Source: CAVTZP01 sp963739245
Lineage (GTDB): Bacteria; Chloroflexota; Dehalococcoidia; Dehalococcoidales; BS750m-G39
NCBI GenBank assembly: GCA_963739245.1
Contig: CAVTZP010000003.1
Location: 351,104-415,103, forward strand
DNA length: 64,000 bases
Reading direction: 5' to 3'
Shown here: piece by piece, positions 52,488 to 61,086 of the stretch
How the letters are laid out: the number at the start of each line of letters is the position of its first letter
How positions within the stretch are numbered: the stretch's first letter is position 1
Notes under the pieces: generated by a model
What the model was told of the DNA's origin: nothing
The model's input: the letters and a program-made list of their open reading frames with translations, nothing else
Database searches by the model: none
Program-made: the position numbers and the translations under genes

Positions 52488-52491
52488 AAGA

Positions 52492-52520
52492 ATTATAGGG
52501 TGCACAAACAAGACTGTCAA
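52492..52520 (-). promoter_or_regulatory. Promoter of the padR-ABC operon
   Basis: Minus strand TTGACA (52515-52520), 17-bp spacer, TATAAT (52492-52497): a full consensus match. Confidence 0.8.
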
Positions 52521-52568
52521 GTCCCCGGTTCCCCTTAGTATTAACGAGCAAAGAGTGCCCTAAGGGTA

Positions 52569-52638
52569 TTGATAGATTAAAAAAGCCGTGGTATTATATG
52601 GTATGCGGCAACTATATGCCGTATGCTGCATACCATAT
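52569..52638 (+). promoter_or_regulatory. Promoter with overlapping inverted-repeat operator
   Basis: TTGATA (52569-52574), 17-bp spacer, TATTAT (52592-52597). An 11-bp inverted repeat ATATGGTATGC (52596-52606) / GCATACCATAT (52628-52638) starts in the -10 box and spans the start site; a smaller GGCA/TGCC pair lies inside. The GGTA...TACC halves recall known NrpR half-sites, but the spacing is not the classical six bases. Confidence 0.55.
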
Positions 52639-52695
52639 GACTGGGGGATTATTGAGTACACAAAGCTTAGAAAGAATTTGGGAGGAATAGAGAAA

Positions 52696-54288
52696 ATGAA
52701 TTTACAGAGACCAAATGCCAATGATGCTACCAGAACCGCCAATCGTTCCAAAAGTGTTGTGCCAATGAGCGGACTTTGCAGTCGCTGTATTGATGGCTGC
52801 ACCGGAAACTGCGAGGTGTTCAAGGCAACCTTTCGCAGTCGGGAGCTAATCTATCCCGGCCCTTTTGGGGACATAACTGCTGGTGGCGACAAGGACTATC
52901 CAATTGATTATTCGCACCTCAACATCCAGGGGTATGCACTGGGAGCCCGCGGATTACCTGAAGGTGTTATCGGTGACTCAGATACGGCTATTTTCCCGGC
53001 GGTAAACACCGAGACTGAATACGGCTGGGATAGAAAAGTCAAGATGAGATTGCCCGTATTCACCGGGGCACTAGGTTCTACCGAGATTGCTCGTAAGAAC
53101 TGGGAGCATTTTGCTGTCGGTGCTGCCCTCAGTGGAATAACCCTTGTCTGTGGCGAAAATGTCTGCGGCATTGACCCCCAGCTTGAACTCGATAAATACG
53201 GAAAGATTGTTTCGGCACCGGATATGGACCGTCGAATCGAAATCTACCGTCACTACCACAATGGTTATGGCGAAATCCTGGTGCAGATGAATGTCGAGGA
53301 TACTAGACTGGGCGTTGCTGAGTACGTAAGCAAGAAGCACGGACTTGATACCATTGAGTTGAAATGGGGGCAGGGCGCCAAATGCATTGGCGGAGAGATA
53401 AAGGTTGGCAGCTTGGAACGTGCCCTGGAACTTCAGAGGCGCGGCTATATTATTACCCCCGACCCCTCAACCCCCCAAAGCCAGGCAGCCTTTAGGGATG
53501 GCTCGCTAAAGGAATTTGAGCGCCACAGTCGCCTTGGCTTCATTGATGAAGAAGGGTTCTATGCCGAGGTCGAGAGATTGCGGAACTTGGGCTTCAAGCG
53601 CATCACCCTGAAAACAGGCGCCTACAGTCTGCGCGAGTTGGCCATGGCCATCAAGTGGGGCTCAAAAGCCAAAATTGACCTGCTGACCATAGATGGCGCT
53701 GGCGGTGGCACCGGGATGAGTCCCTGGCGCATGATGGAGGAATGGGGTATACCCCCTCTCTACCTGCATTCTGCCGCCTATGAATTCTGTCAAAGGTTGG
53801 CTAGGAAAGGCGAGCGAGTACCCGATATCGCCTTTGGTGGTGGCTTCAGCAGTGAGGATGGCGTTTTCAAGGCGCTGGCCCTGGGGGCACCCTTCACCAA
53901 AGCGGTATGCATGGGACGGGCGCTGATGATCCCGGGCATGGTAGGCAAAAACATCGCACAGTGGCTTAATGAGGGCAAACTACCCAATACCGTCAGTCAG
54001 TTCGGCTCAACCCCGGAAGAAATATTTGTCTGCTATGAAGAGGTTAAAGACTTAGTTGGTGCTGACGAAATGAAGAATATCCCACTGGGTGCGCTGGGAA
54101 TATACAGCTACAGTGAAAAGATAAGAGTAGGACTGCAGCAGCTAATGGCTGGCGCTAGATGCTTCAGTATACCGGCAATCAGCCGTCGTGAACTGATGTC
54201 ACTGACTGAGGAATGTGCTAAGGTGACCGGAATACCTTATCTAATGGATGCCTATAGGGAAGAGGCGATGGAGATCCTTGTACGGTAA
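52696..54288 (+). CDS. FMN-binding glutamate-synthase-like protein
   Basis: A 530-residue protein related to the FMN/2-oxoglutarate barrel of glutamate synthase (GltB domain 2): ELKWGQGAKCIGGEI, LLTIDGAGGGTGMSPWRMM and DIAFGGGFSSEDGVFKALALGA. There is no amidotransferase domain. The N-terminus has four cysteines in CSRCIDGCTGNC, possibly a metal or Fe-S site. ATG 52696 has GGGAGGA upstream; a longer frame starts inside the operator. Followed by an NrpR-type regulator, it probably belongs to nitrogen metabolism. Confidence 0.85.
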   Translation: MNLQRPNANDATRTANRSKSVVPMSGLCSRCIDGCTGNCEVFKATFRSRELIYPGPFGDITAGGDKDYPIDYSHLNIQGYALGARGLPEGVIGDSDTAIFPAVNTETEYGWDRKVKMRLPVFTGALGSTEIARKNWEHFAVGAALSGITLVCGENVCGIDPQLELDKYGKIVSAPDMDRRIEIYRHYHNGYGEILVQMNVEDTRLGVAEYVSKKHGLDTIELKWGQGAKCIGGEIKVGSLERALELQRRGYIITPDPSTPQSQAAFRDGSLKEFERHSRLGFIDEEGFYAEVERLRNLGFKRITLKTGAYSLRELAMAIKWGSKAKIDLLTIDGAGGGTGMSPWRMMEEWGIPPLYLHSAAYEFCQRLARKGERVPDIAFGGGFSSEDGVFKALALGAPFTKAVCMGRALMIPGMVGKNIAQWLNEGKLPNTVSQFGSTPEEIFVCYEEVKDLVGADEMKNIPLGALGIYSYSEKIRVGLQQLMAGARCFSIPAISRRELMSLTEECAKVTGIPYLMDAYREEAMEILVR

Positions 54289-54398
54289 TGACTATGCCTC
54301 AGCACTGAGCAATATCCTGAGCAGTACCGGGGATTACATTTTGATTCCCGGACGATGGAGGAGCTTCGAGTGATTGCAATAATTGGTTGTAGTTACTT

Positions 54399-54428
54399 TT
54401 GACATATCCAGTCAGGATACACTATGAT
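54399..54428 (+). promoter_or_regulatory. Promoter of nrpR-hisF
   Basis: TTGACA (54399-54404), 18-bp spacer, TATGAT (54423-54428). The leader is about 30 nt, without a clear ribosome site. Confidence 0.6.
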
Positions 54429-54463
54429 GTGGCAAATGGCATCCATAATCCGTTCGTACTGCG

Positions 54464-55465
54464 ATGGGATTTGAGACTCAAGACGTTGAAAGAAAGATTA
54501 TCGCTATTCTAAAGGTTCTTAGTGATTCTAAGGTGCCTTTGGGATCCAGGGTGATTGCCCGCCGCTTGAAGGACCGCGGGATCGAGCTGGGCGAAAGAGC
54601 CGTGAGATATCACCTCAAGCTCATGGACGAGCGTGGACTGACGCAGCTTGTCGGGCGGAGAGATGGTCGAGCTCTTACTGAACAAGGTATTGAGGAAATA
54701 GAGAATGCCCTGGTGAAAGATAAAATTGGTTTCGCTATCTCAAGGATTGAGTTGCTCGCCTTTCGTACCGATTTTGATTTGGATAAGCGCACCGGTTACA
54801 TTCCAATAAATGTTTCCCTCCTCCCCAAGGCGACATTTGGCAAAGCACTCCAGGCAATGAAGCCAGCTTTCTCAGCCGGACTTTGCGTCAGTGAGCTGGT
54901 GGCAGTAGCCCAAGAAGGCGAGATGCTAGGTGAATTACTTGTACCTCAGAATAGAGTGGGGTTAGCCACAGTTTGTGGCGTCGTGATAAATGGTGCCTTG
55001 CTTAAGCTCGGCGTACCAATGGACTCTAAATTCTCTGGTATTCTTCAGATTAGAAATTTTAAGCCTCTAAGATTTGTGGAGCTTATTCACTATGCCGGAT
55101 GTTCCCTAGATCCTTCAGATGTGTTCATCAGGGCCAAGATGACCTCGGTATCGAAAGTAGCGAGTGAGGGCGAGGGGAAAATTCTGGCTACCTATCGGGA
55201 AATACCAGCACTTTGCCAGCCGATAGCAGAGAAGACGATAACTAAACTGAAGAAAGCTGGTTTAGGAGGAGTACTGACGATGGGAGGTATCAGTGAGCCA
55301 GTGTGCGAAATACCGGTGGAACCCGATCGAATCGGGATAATCCTTCTCAACGGAATGAATCCCGTAGCCGCTGCTATGGAAGCTGGTATAGAAATCGAAA
55401 ATTATGGCACGAGCACGGTCATTGACTACAAAAACTTGATTAATTTTCAGGAGGTTATAAGATGA
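54464..55465 (+). CDS. nrpR: NrpR-type nitrogen regulator
   Basis: A 333-residue protein. Residues 1-75 are a winged helix (LGSRVIARRLKDRGIELGERAVRYHLKLMDERGL). The rest is one NrpR/DUF128 effector domain (GRALTEQGIEEIENA, GLATVCGVVINGALLKLG, GGISEPVCEIPVEPDRIGII). In methanogens NrpR represses nitrogen assimilation and is released by 2-oxoglutarate. Archaeal proteins often have two DUF128 domains; this has one. The stop overlaps hisF by 4 nt. Confidence 0.85.
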   Translation: MGFETQDVERKIIAILKVLSDSKVPLGSRVIARRLKDRGIELGERAVRYHLKLMDERGLTQLVGRRDGRALTEQGIEEIENALVKDKIGFAISRIELLAFRTDFDLDKRTGYIPINVSLLPKATFGKALQAMKPAFSAGLCVSELVAVAQEGEMLGELLVPQNRVGLATVCGVVINGALLKLGVPMDSKFSGILQIRNFKPLRFVELIHYAGCSLDPSDVFIRAKMTSVSKVASEGEGKILATYREIPALCQPIAEKTITKLKKAGLGGVLTMGGISEPVCEIPVEPDRIGIILLNGMNPVAAAMEAGIEIENYGTSTVIDYKNLINFQEVIR

Positions 55466-56232
55466 AACCGGTGCGTATCATACCCTGCCTCGATGTTAAG
55501 GATGGGCGGGTGGTCAAGGGGGTAAAGTTTGTTAACCTCCGGGATGCCCGCGACCCGGTGGAGGCAGCACAGGCATACTGCCGGGAAGGGGCTGATGAAC
55601 TGGTTTTCCTTGATATCTTCGCTACCGTGGAGAACAGAAAGACAAGGCTGGAATGGGTGAAAAGGGTTGCTGATGTAGTTACCATTCCCTTCGCTGTTGG
55701 TGGTGGTATCGGCAGCATTGAGGATATGGAGGCACTAATTAAACTTGGTGTAGACAAGGTCTCAATAAATACCTCGGCAGTGCAAAAGCCAGGGCTTATC
55801 AAGGAGGCTGTCAAAAAAATCGGCAGGGACAGGGTGGTTGTTGCCATTGACGGCAGGAAGAACCCACCGGGGAGTGACCTTCCCCGGCTAGAGGTAGTTA
55901 TCAAAAGCGGCACCGAGTCCACGGGAATGGATATCGTTGACTGGGCTAAGCGCGTGGAGGAGTTGGGTGCCGGCGAAATTCTGCTCACCAGCAAGGATGC
56001 CGATGGGACAAAAGCCGGCTATGACCTGGAGATGACAAGGGCGGTTGCCGAGGCGGTATCTATACCAGTCACGGCCTCTGGCGGTGCCGGCAAACTGGAG
56101 CACCTTTACCAAGCGGTGACTATAGGTAAAGCATCAGCAGTCTTAGCTGCTTCAATATTTCACTTCGGGGAGATATCAATAGCCGAAGCTAAGATGTACC
56201 TCAAGGGTAAGGGAATAGCGGTTAAGGACTAA
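55462..56232 (+). CDS. hisF: Imidazole glycerol phosphate synthase cyclase subunit HisF
   Basis: A 256-residue TIM barrel: RIIPCLDVKDGRVVKGVKF with the first catalytic Asp, and VVVAIDGRK with the second. Phosphate-binding GGGIGS and SGGAGK are present. Normally HisH feeds it ammonia from glutamine; no hisH or other histidine gene is nearby. It is translationally coupled to nrpR (AGGAGG inside the nrpR end). Confidence 0.94.
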   Translation: MKPVRIIPCLDVKDGRVVKGVKFVNLRDARDPVEAAQAYCREGADELVFLDIFATVENRKTRLEWVKRVADVVTIPFAVGGGIGSIEDMEALIKLGVDKVSINTSAVQKPGLIKEAVKKIGRDRVVVAIDGRKNPPGSDLPRLEVVIKSGTESTGMDIVDWAKRVEELGAGEILLTSKDADGTKAGYDLEMTRAVAEAVSIPVTASGGAGKLEHLYQAVTIGKASAVLAASIFHFGEISIAEAKMYLKGKGIAVKD

Positions 56233-56300
56233 CTGTGGGTAACAGATAGATAGGTGTGCCTCAAAAAATTAAGCCAACTTTGTGAGATTTAGCTTCAGAT

Positions 56301-56372
56301 GCCAGCGTAGCTCAGGGGTAGAGCAGCGGTTTCGTAAACCGCGGGTCGTAGGTTCGAATCCTATCGCTGGCT
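56301..56372 (+). tRNA. tRNA-Thr (anticodon CGU)
   Basis: Acceptor GCCAGCG pairs with CGCTGGC, discriminator T. The anticodon arm GCGGT-TTCGTAA-ACCGC gives CGT. The T arm GTAGG-TTCGAAT-CCTAT has one mismatch-tolerant pair. CCA is not encoded. Its 5' 27 bases are repeated at 49941. A recombinase remnant abuts its 3' side. Confidence 0.94.
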
Positions 56373-57040
56373 GTATCTACATCAGGGTCTGTTGCCAACA
56401 TTTTGCCAACATCTTGATCCCGTTTCAGTTCTGGTTGTAGCATTTCATCTAGTCGCCTTACAGCAGCCTGCTGCAAACCTCCGATAACATGGCTATATGT
56501 ATCCAAAGTAAAGGCCACGCTTGAATGCCCGAGCATTTCAGAGACTATCTTAGGATGCACGCCGCCCAGAAGCATCAGGCTGGCGAACGTATGCCTCAGG
56601 TCATGGAAGCGAGTGCCCGGCAGTCCCGCCTTTCGAGCAATTCTCGCAAAGTTATGGGTAAGATTGCCAGCCATATGCTCTCTACGACCAGAATCACCTT
56701 TGGAGGAAGATAGGATATCCGCTTTGTCTATCAGGTAAGCTAGGGCTCGAAGATGACTGTCATACACATTCCTGGAGCCAAGCCCGCCGATAGATTGAGG
56801 AGCTTTATCAAGACTCCGAAAAAGAGATAACATTAAGGATGAATCAATGATTTGGGGAAAGGAATTGATAAATGAGGGGATGAGATCTGATAGTGCTTGA
56901 GGATTTTCTCTTTCGCCACCTGTGCCACGAAGTACACCCTGCTTTAGGAGTCTCTGAACATCATAGAGCAGAGCCGTAAGGACAACTGTCTGATATCCAA
57001 TCGCCTTTCTTTCCACGGTCTGCACTCCGGTAAGAGTCAA
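56312..57040 (-). pseudogene. Chimera: Cas10/Csm1 HD-domain remnant joined to tyrosine-recombinase C-terminus
   Basis: A 242-codon open frame. Residues about 11-121 resemble the N-terminal HD domain of Csm1/Cas10 (GYQTVVLTALLYDVQRLLKQG against the usual ..ALLHDIGK.LQRG; RALAYLIDKADILSSSKGDSG against ..LVSKADNLSS..RG). The HD pair is YD, GK is QR, and the RHHE motif is RSLD, so nuclease function is gone. Residues about 124-200 are a tyrosine recombinase tail with H146-x2-R149, H172 in LGH and Y182, but the first catalytic arginine and the N-terminal domain are missing. The last 20 codons read antisense through the tRNA-Thr. It is presumably a deletion product of a CRISPR-Cas locus and an integrase. 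Confidence 0.7.
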
Positions 57041-57411
57041 GTAAATTTAGAATGCTATGCCATTGTAGCACCGTGGGAAATAATATACAACGCAAATTAC
57101 CCCCAGGTAACGTTAGCATTTCTGGACTTGATGAAAAAGGTATTGAAGGATATTGTTGAGAGAGCAACAAAGGTAACTTTTCGCTAAAAAGTGTAATCCA
57201 GAGCGGCTAACAATTGCGAGGAACGTTACGCAATGAGCTTGCGCTTTGCCGGGATTCTGCGCAACTTCAAGACTCATTGTTGACCGAGAACGGGATAAAT
57301 CCATGGATATTCGCTATGTTTGACAACGGATTTCACCTCGCCTTAGAATGGAAACAAGTTGTCATTGTAACTACTGATGTCAGAACAGCTTCAATTTGGA
57401 TGGTGGGATAG
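57041..57411. other. 371-bp stretch without a supported gene
   Basis: Only short frames without homology or ribosome sites are seen. No CRISPR repeat, terminator or promoter could be supported. It is possibly debris of the rearranged locus to its left. Confidence 0.5.
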
Positions 57412-58341
57412 TTGACCAAGCATATTCATCATGCACCGCCCCTAGGCAATAAACTCAAGTTCGGTATTATGCTTACCAGCTTTATTCTGGTAGCAGAAGT
57501 GGTGGGAGGGCTTCTATCCAATAGCTTGGCTCTACTCAGTGATGCTGGCCATGTATTTACTGATATTGCAGCTCTTTCCCTCAGTTGGTATGGCGTGAGG
57601 CAAGCCGGACGCCCTTCCAGTAGTCGCATGACCTTTGGTTATCATAGGGTAGGAGTGATGGTTGCCATTGTTAACGCTGTCAGTATCTTCGCCATTGCAG
57701 TGGCTATTCTCTATCAGGCCTACCGCCGTTTACAGCAGCCGCCCGAGGTTAATAGTTTGCTCATGCTATCTGTAGCTATTGTGGGCCTTGTGGTTAATGC
57801 CTTTGTTGCCTTCTGGCTACGTAGAGAACAGAAAAGTAATATTAATGTGCGGAGTGCCTTTTGGCATGCCCTCGGCGATGCATTAGCTTCAGTTGGAGTA
57901 ATCATTGGGGGAATCATCATGCTATTCACTGGATGGTTCTTGGTGGATCCGATCGTTAGCGTGCTTATTAGCTGCGCTATTACCCTAGCTGCTTGGCGCA
58001 TCTTAAAAGAAGGTTTCCAAGTTCTCCTAGAGGCTACACCGCAGAACATGGATATTATGGAATTGGTAAATAACTTGAATCGAGTGCCTGGAGTGAAGGA
58101 AGTGCATGACGTTCATGTATGGAGCATTTCGCCCGAGCTGCATGCTATGAGTTGTCACGTGCTTATTGATGACCTCTCTACCAGCCAGGCAGCCAGCATT
58201 CGTGACGAAATTGAAGACATGGTTCGAAAGCAATTCCATATTAAGCATACTACGCTTCAGATGGAATGTCAGCAATGCAGTCCCAATGACATTTTCTGCA
58301 GCTTGACCCCTCAACCAAGCGATAAAGAAGGCAAAGGCTGA
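57412..58341 (+). CDS. Cation diffusion facilitator (CzcD/ZitB-type metal exporter)
   Basis: A 309-residue CDF transporter with six membrane helices. The metal site in helix 2 is SDAGHVFTDIAAL (H-x3-D), and HALGDALASVGVI in helix 5 gives the second H-x3-D pair, which suggests zinc or a similar divalent metal. The N-terminus is His-rich (KHIHH). The C-terminal cytoplasmic domain has VPGVKEVHDVHVWSISPELHAMSCHV. The start is TTG at 57412 with GGTGGG upstream; no ATG lies before the first helix. Confidence 0.92.
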   Translation: MTKHIHHAPPLGNKLKFGIMLTSFILVAEVVGGLLSNSLALLSDAGHVFTDIAALSLSWYGVRQAGRPSSSRMTFGYHRVGVMVAIVNAVSIFAIAVAILYQAYRRLQQPPEVNSLLMLSVAIVGLVVNAFVAFWLRREQKSNINVRSAFWHALGDALASVGVIIGGIIMLFTGWFLVDPIVSVLISCAITLAAWRILKEGFQVLLEATPQNMDIMELVNNLNRVPGVKEVHDVHVWSISPELHAMSCHVLIDDLSTSQAASIRDEIEDMVRKQFHIKHTTLQMECQQCSPNDIFCSLTPQPSDKEGKG

Positions 58342-58464
58342 ACAATCTGAGTTTTTGTTAAATATGTTGGCTCCTCGTTTCCTAATACCCTTCAATAATC
58401 ACGTTGCGACATTTGAAATGCATATCTTTCTTATTCTATCTCTATTCAAAACATCTGATAAGGC

Positions 58465-60450
58465 TTACGGGTTACGCATCTCCTGACTCAACAGGATACT
58501 CTCAATGGCAACCGCGGCAAGGTCGGCATAGGCCTCTAAAAGACGCTCTTGCTCAATAGTCAACTCGCCATTGGTATCAATCGCCGATATGGCCATTACC
58601 CCCACTATTCCTCTGGCAGTATACAACGGCAAATATCGTGCTTTAGCATTGGGGAGAGTATCCGTTCCGTGTCCAACTATCCTCTGATGTTGATAAGCCC
58701 AGATGCCGGCGGCTAATTCATTTTCATCGATAGTGATATTCGGGTTACTGGTGTATGGTTTGAGTGTTTCTTTGTTTTGAGGGTCGGGTAATAAGACTAT
58801 CGTGTCATGCCCGAATGTTTCCTTCGCCCTTTTAATGATAGCACGGATATAAGATTCAAGATCATTAGAAACAGCCAGGTCGCGGCCTAAAGAGTAAAGG
58901 GCGGCTGTTTCGCGCTCGCGACGCCTGGCTGACTCGGTTTGCTGACGAACCCGTAATGCCAGATAGCTGATAACAACACCTACCAGAAGCAAGGCAAGAA
59001 AAGTGAAAATATACTGCGTATCGGCCACCCTGAAAGTCAGATATGGTGGGACATGGAAGAAGTCAAATGCCAGTATGCCGAGAACGGAAACCAGAATAGA
59101 CGGACCTAGCCCCCACAAATAAGCCGTGATAACGACAGATAGTAAATACAGCATGGCTATGGTGGTGGGAGCAAAAAGACCATGGATTAATTGACCTACT
59201 AAGGTAGCCAATACGACTAATCCCAGACCTTGCAGATAGCCTCGCCAGTTGCGGGATCGCCCTTTCCCTAGAGTCCTACTCTGTTCCGGTTGTGCGGATT
59301 CTCCCCGGCTACCCACAATATACACATCAAAATGCTCACTCTGGCGAATGAGTTGATTCACTATTGACCCGCCGAACAAGCTCTGCCAGCGGTTTCTCTG
59401 TGATTTGCCAACGATTATCTTGGTAATATTATTCTTATTGGCGAATTCCGTTACGGCATTAACCACGCTGTCTCCCTGGATGGTGGCGACTCTAGCCCCC
59501 ATTCTCTCCGCCATCCGCAGAGTACTCGTCAGACGTTCCTGCTGGTTGGGTGATAAATGCGCATCCGGTGTCTCAACGTAGATAGCAAACCATTCCGCAC
59601 CCAATTGATAAGCCAGCCTGCGAGCGTTTCGTACCAGGCGGGTACCTACAGGACTGGGGCTGATACACACCAGAAGATGTTCGCCGGATGGCCACGGGCC
59701 AGATATACCGTGGGTCTTCATATAAGCCAGCGTCTGCTCGTCGACATGTTTACCGGCAATACGCATGGTCAACTCGCGTAATGCCGTAAGATTACCTTTA
59801 CGGAAGAATGCCTCGGTCGCCGGTGCTATTTGTTCGGGGATGTAGACTTTACCTTCCTTGAGCCGCTTCAACAACTCGTCAGGGGGCAGGTCAACCATCT
59901 CGATTTCTGTAGCGCTATCGATAACGCTATCGGGTACTGCCTCACGTACCCAGACGCCGGTAATCTGGGCAACCGCATTTCGCCCACTTTCTATATGCTG
60001 GATATTTAGTGTTGTATACACATCAATTCCAGCCTCCAGCAGTTCCTCTATATCCTGATAGCGCTTCGGGTGACGAGAGCCCGGGGCATTCTCGTGGGCG
60101 AGTTCATCTACCAGTGCCAGCTGTGGGCGACGCGCCAGCACCACATCAACGTCCATCTCAGATAGTTTGATACCACGGTATTCAACTTGCCTGCGGGGGA
60201 TGACCTCAAGACCTTCCAGAAGGGCTTCTGTCTCAACTCGTCCATGTGTCTCTACAAAGGCAACGACAACATCTGTATCCTTTTTCCGCAGGCGAGCCGC
60301 TTCAAGCATGGTGTAGGTCTTACCCACACCGGGAGCGTAGCCGAGAAAAACTTTCAGTTTACCACGCCTTTTTTGCTCTTCCTCGGCCTTGACCCGTGCC
60401 AATAATTCGTCAGGATTAGGACGAGAATAGTCTTCAGCCATGCGATTCAT
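58465..60450 (-). CDS. kdpD: KdpD sensor, lacking the histidine-kinase module
   Basis: A 661-residue protein. KdpD N-terminal domain with Walker A GYAPGVGKTY (about 36-45) and VDELAHENAPGSRH, a UspA-like domain (about 250-375), four membrane helices (about 405-500) and a GAF domain to the end (EQERLLEAYADLAAVAIES). It stops at SQEMRNP, just where the HisKA/HATPase domains start in full KdpD (about 890 residues). No kinase domain or kdpE is found downstream to the CDF gene. It may act as a ligand sensor that works with a separate kinase, or be truncated. Confidence 0.88.
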   Translation of the reverse strand: MNRMAEDYSRPNPDELLARVKAEEEQKRRGKLKVFLGYAPGVGKTYTMLEAARLRKKDTDVVVAFVETHGRVETEALLEGLEVIPRRQVEYRGIKLSEMDVDVVLARRPQLALVDELAHENAPGSRHPKRYQDIEELLEAGIDVYTTLNIQHIESGRNAVAQITGVWVREAVPDSVIDSATEIEMVDLPPDELLKRLKEGKVYIPEQIAPATEAFFRKGNLTALRELTMRIAGKHVDEQTLAYMKTHGISGPWPSGEHLLVCISPSPVGTRLVRNARRLAYQLGAEWFAIYVETPDAHLSPNQQERLTSTLRMAERMGARVATIQGDSVVNAVTEFANKNNITKIIVGKSQRNRWQSLFGGSIVNQLIRQSEHFDVYIVGSRGESAQPEQSRTLGKGRSRNWRGYLQGLGLVVLATLVGQLIHGLFAPTTIAMLYLLSVVITAYLWGLGPSILVSVLGILAFDFFHVPPYLTFRVADTQYIFTFLALLLVGVVISYLALRVRQQTESARRRERETAALYSLGRDLAVSNDLESYIRAIIKRAKETFGHDTIVLLPDPQNKETLKPYTSNPNITIDENELAAGIWAYQHQRIVGHGTDTLPNAKARYLPLYTARGIVGVMAISAIDTNGELTIEQERLLEAYADLAAVAIESILLSQEMRNP

Positions 60451-60489
60451 GTCTCCAAGTCACATTTTATACTTTGTTATTGGTCACGT

Positions 60490-61062
60490 CTATTTCACTG
60501 CGTCCAGTGAAAGATTGAGCTGCAAGACATTCACACGCGGCTCGCCCAGGATGCCGAACTGGCGACCTTTAGTGAAACGATTCACAAGTGCATAGACTTG
60601 CTCCTCGCTTAACCCCCGGTACCGGGCTACACGCGGAACCTGATAGTCTGCCGCAGCAACGCTGATGTCCGGGTCAAGACCGCTGGCGGAAAAGGTTACC
60701 AAATCCACAGGTATTGGTTGATTGTTATCCGGGTCGACAGCTTTCAGTGCATCTATCCGTGCCTGGATTGCCTCCCGGAGTGCTGGGTTCGACGGGCCAT
60801 AGTTCGAACCTGAAGAGGCAGCTGCGTTATACGGGAACGGCGCTGTTGCCGAGAGCCTCCCCCAGAAATACTTCGGGTCGCTGAACGGCTGCCCGATAAG
60901 TTCCGAACCGACGCTCTTTCCATTTTTCTCAATCAAGCTTCCATTAGCCTGGTGATGAAAAAAGGCTTGAGCCATGCCGGTTATGAACAGAGGGTATATT
61001 ACCCCGGTGATTACCGTGAATATCCCCAGGAATACCAGGGCAATTCTAAGCTGACGCAGCAT
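60490..61062 (-). CDS. kdpC: Potassium-transporting ATPase subunit C
   Basis: A 190-residue subunit with one N-terminal membrane helix (about 7-30) and a periplasmic domain (PKYFWGRLSATAPFPYNAAASSGSNYGPSNP, then VTFSASGLDPDIS). It lies between kdpB and kdpD; 24 nt follow kdpB. Confidence 0.95.
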   Translation of the reverse strand: MLRQLRIALVFLGIFTVITGVIYPLFITGMAQAFFHHQANGSLIEKNGKSVGSELIGQPFSDPKYFWGRLSATAPFPYNAAASSGSNYGPSNPALREAIQARIDALKAVDPDNNQPIPVDLVTFSASGLDPDISVAAADYQVPRVARYRGLSEEQVYALVNRFTKGRQFGILGEPRVNVLQLNLSLDAVK

Positions 61063-61086
61063 AAGACTTCCCTTTCGTCTCCTTAA

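Noticed and set aside
54327..54352. Terminator after the GltB-like gene (CCGGG...CCCGG)
   Set aside because: The short stem has no T tract after it, so a terminator call is not supported.
57214..57411. A 65-codon gene before the CDF exporter
   Set aside because: No ribosome site, no recognisable domain, and no promoter; it probably is a chance frame in rearranged DNA.
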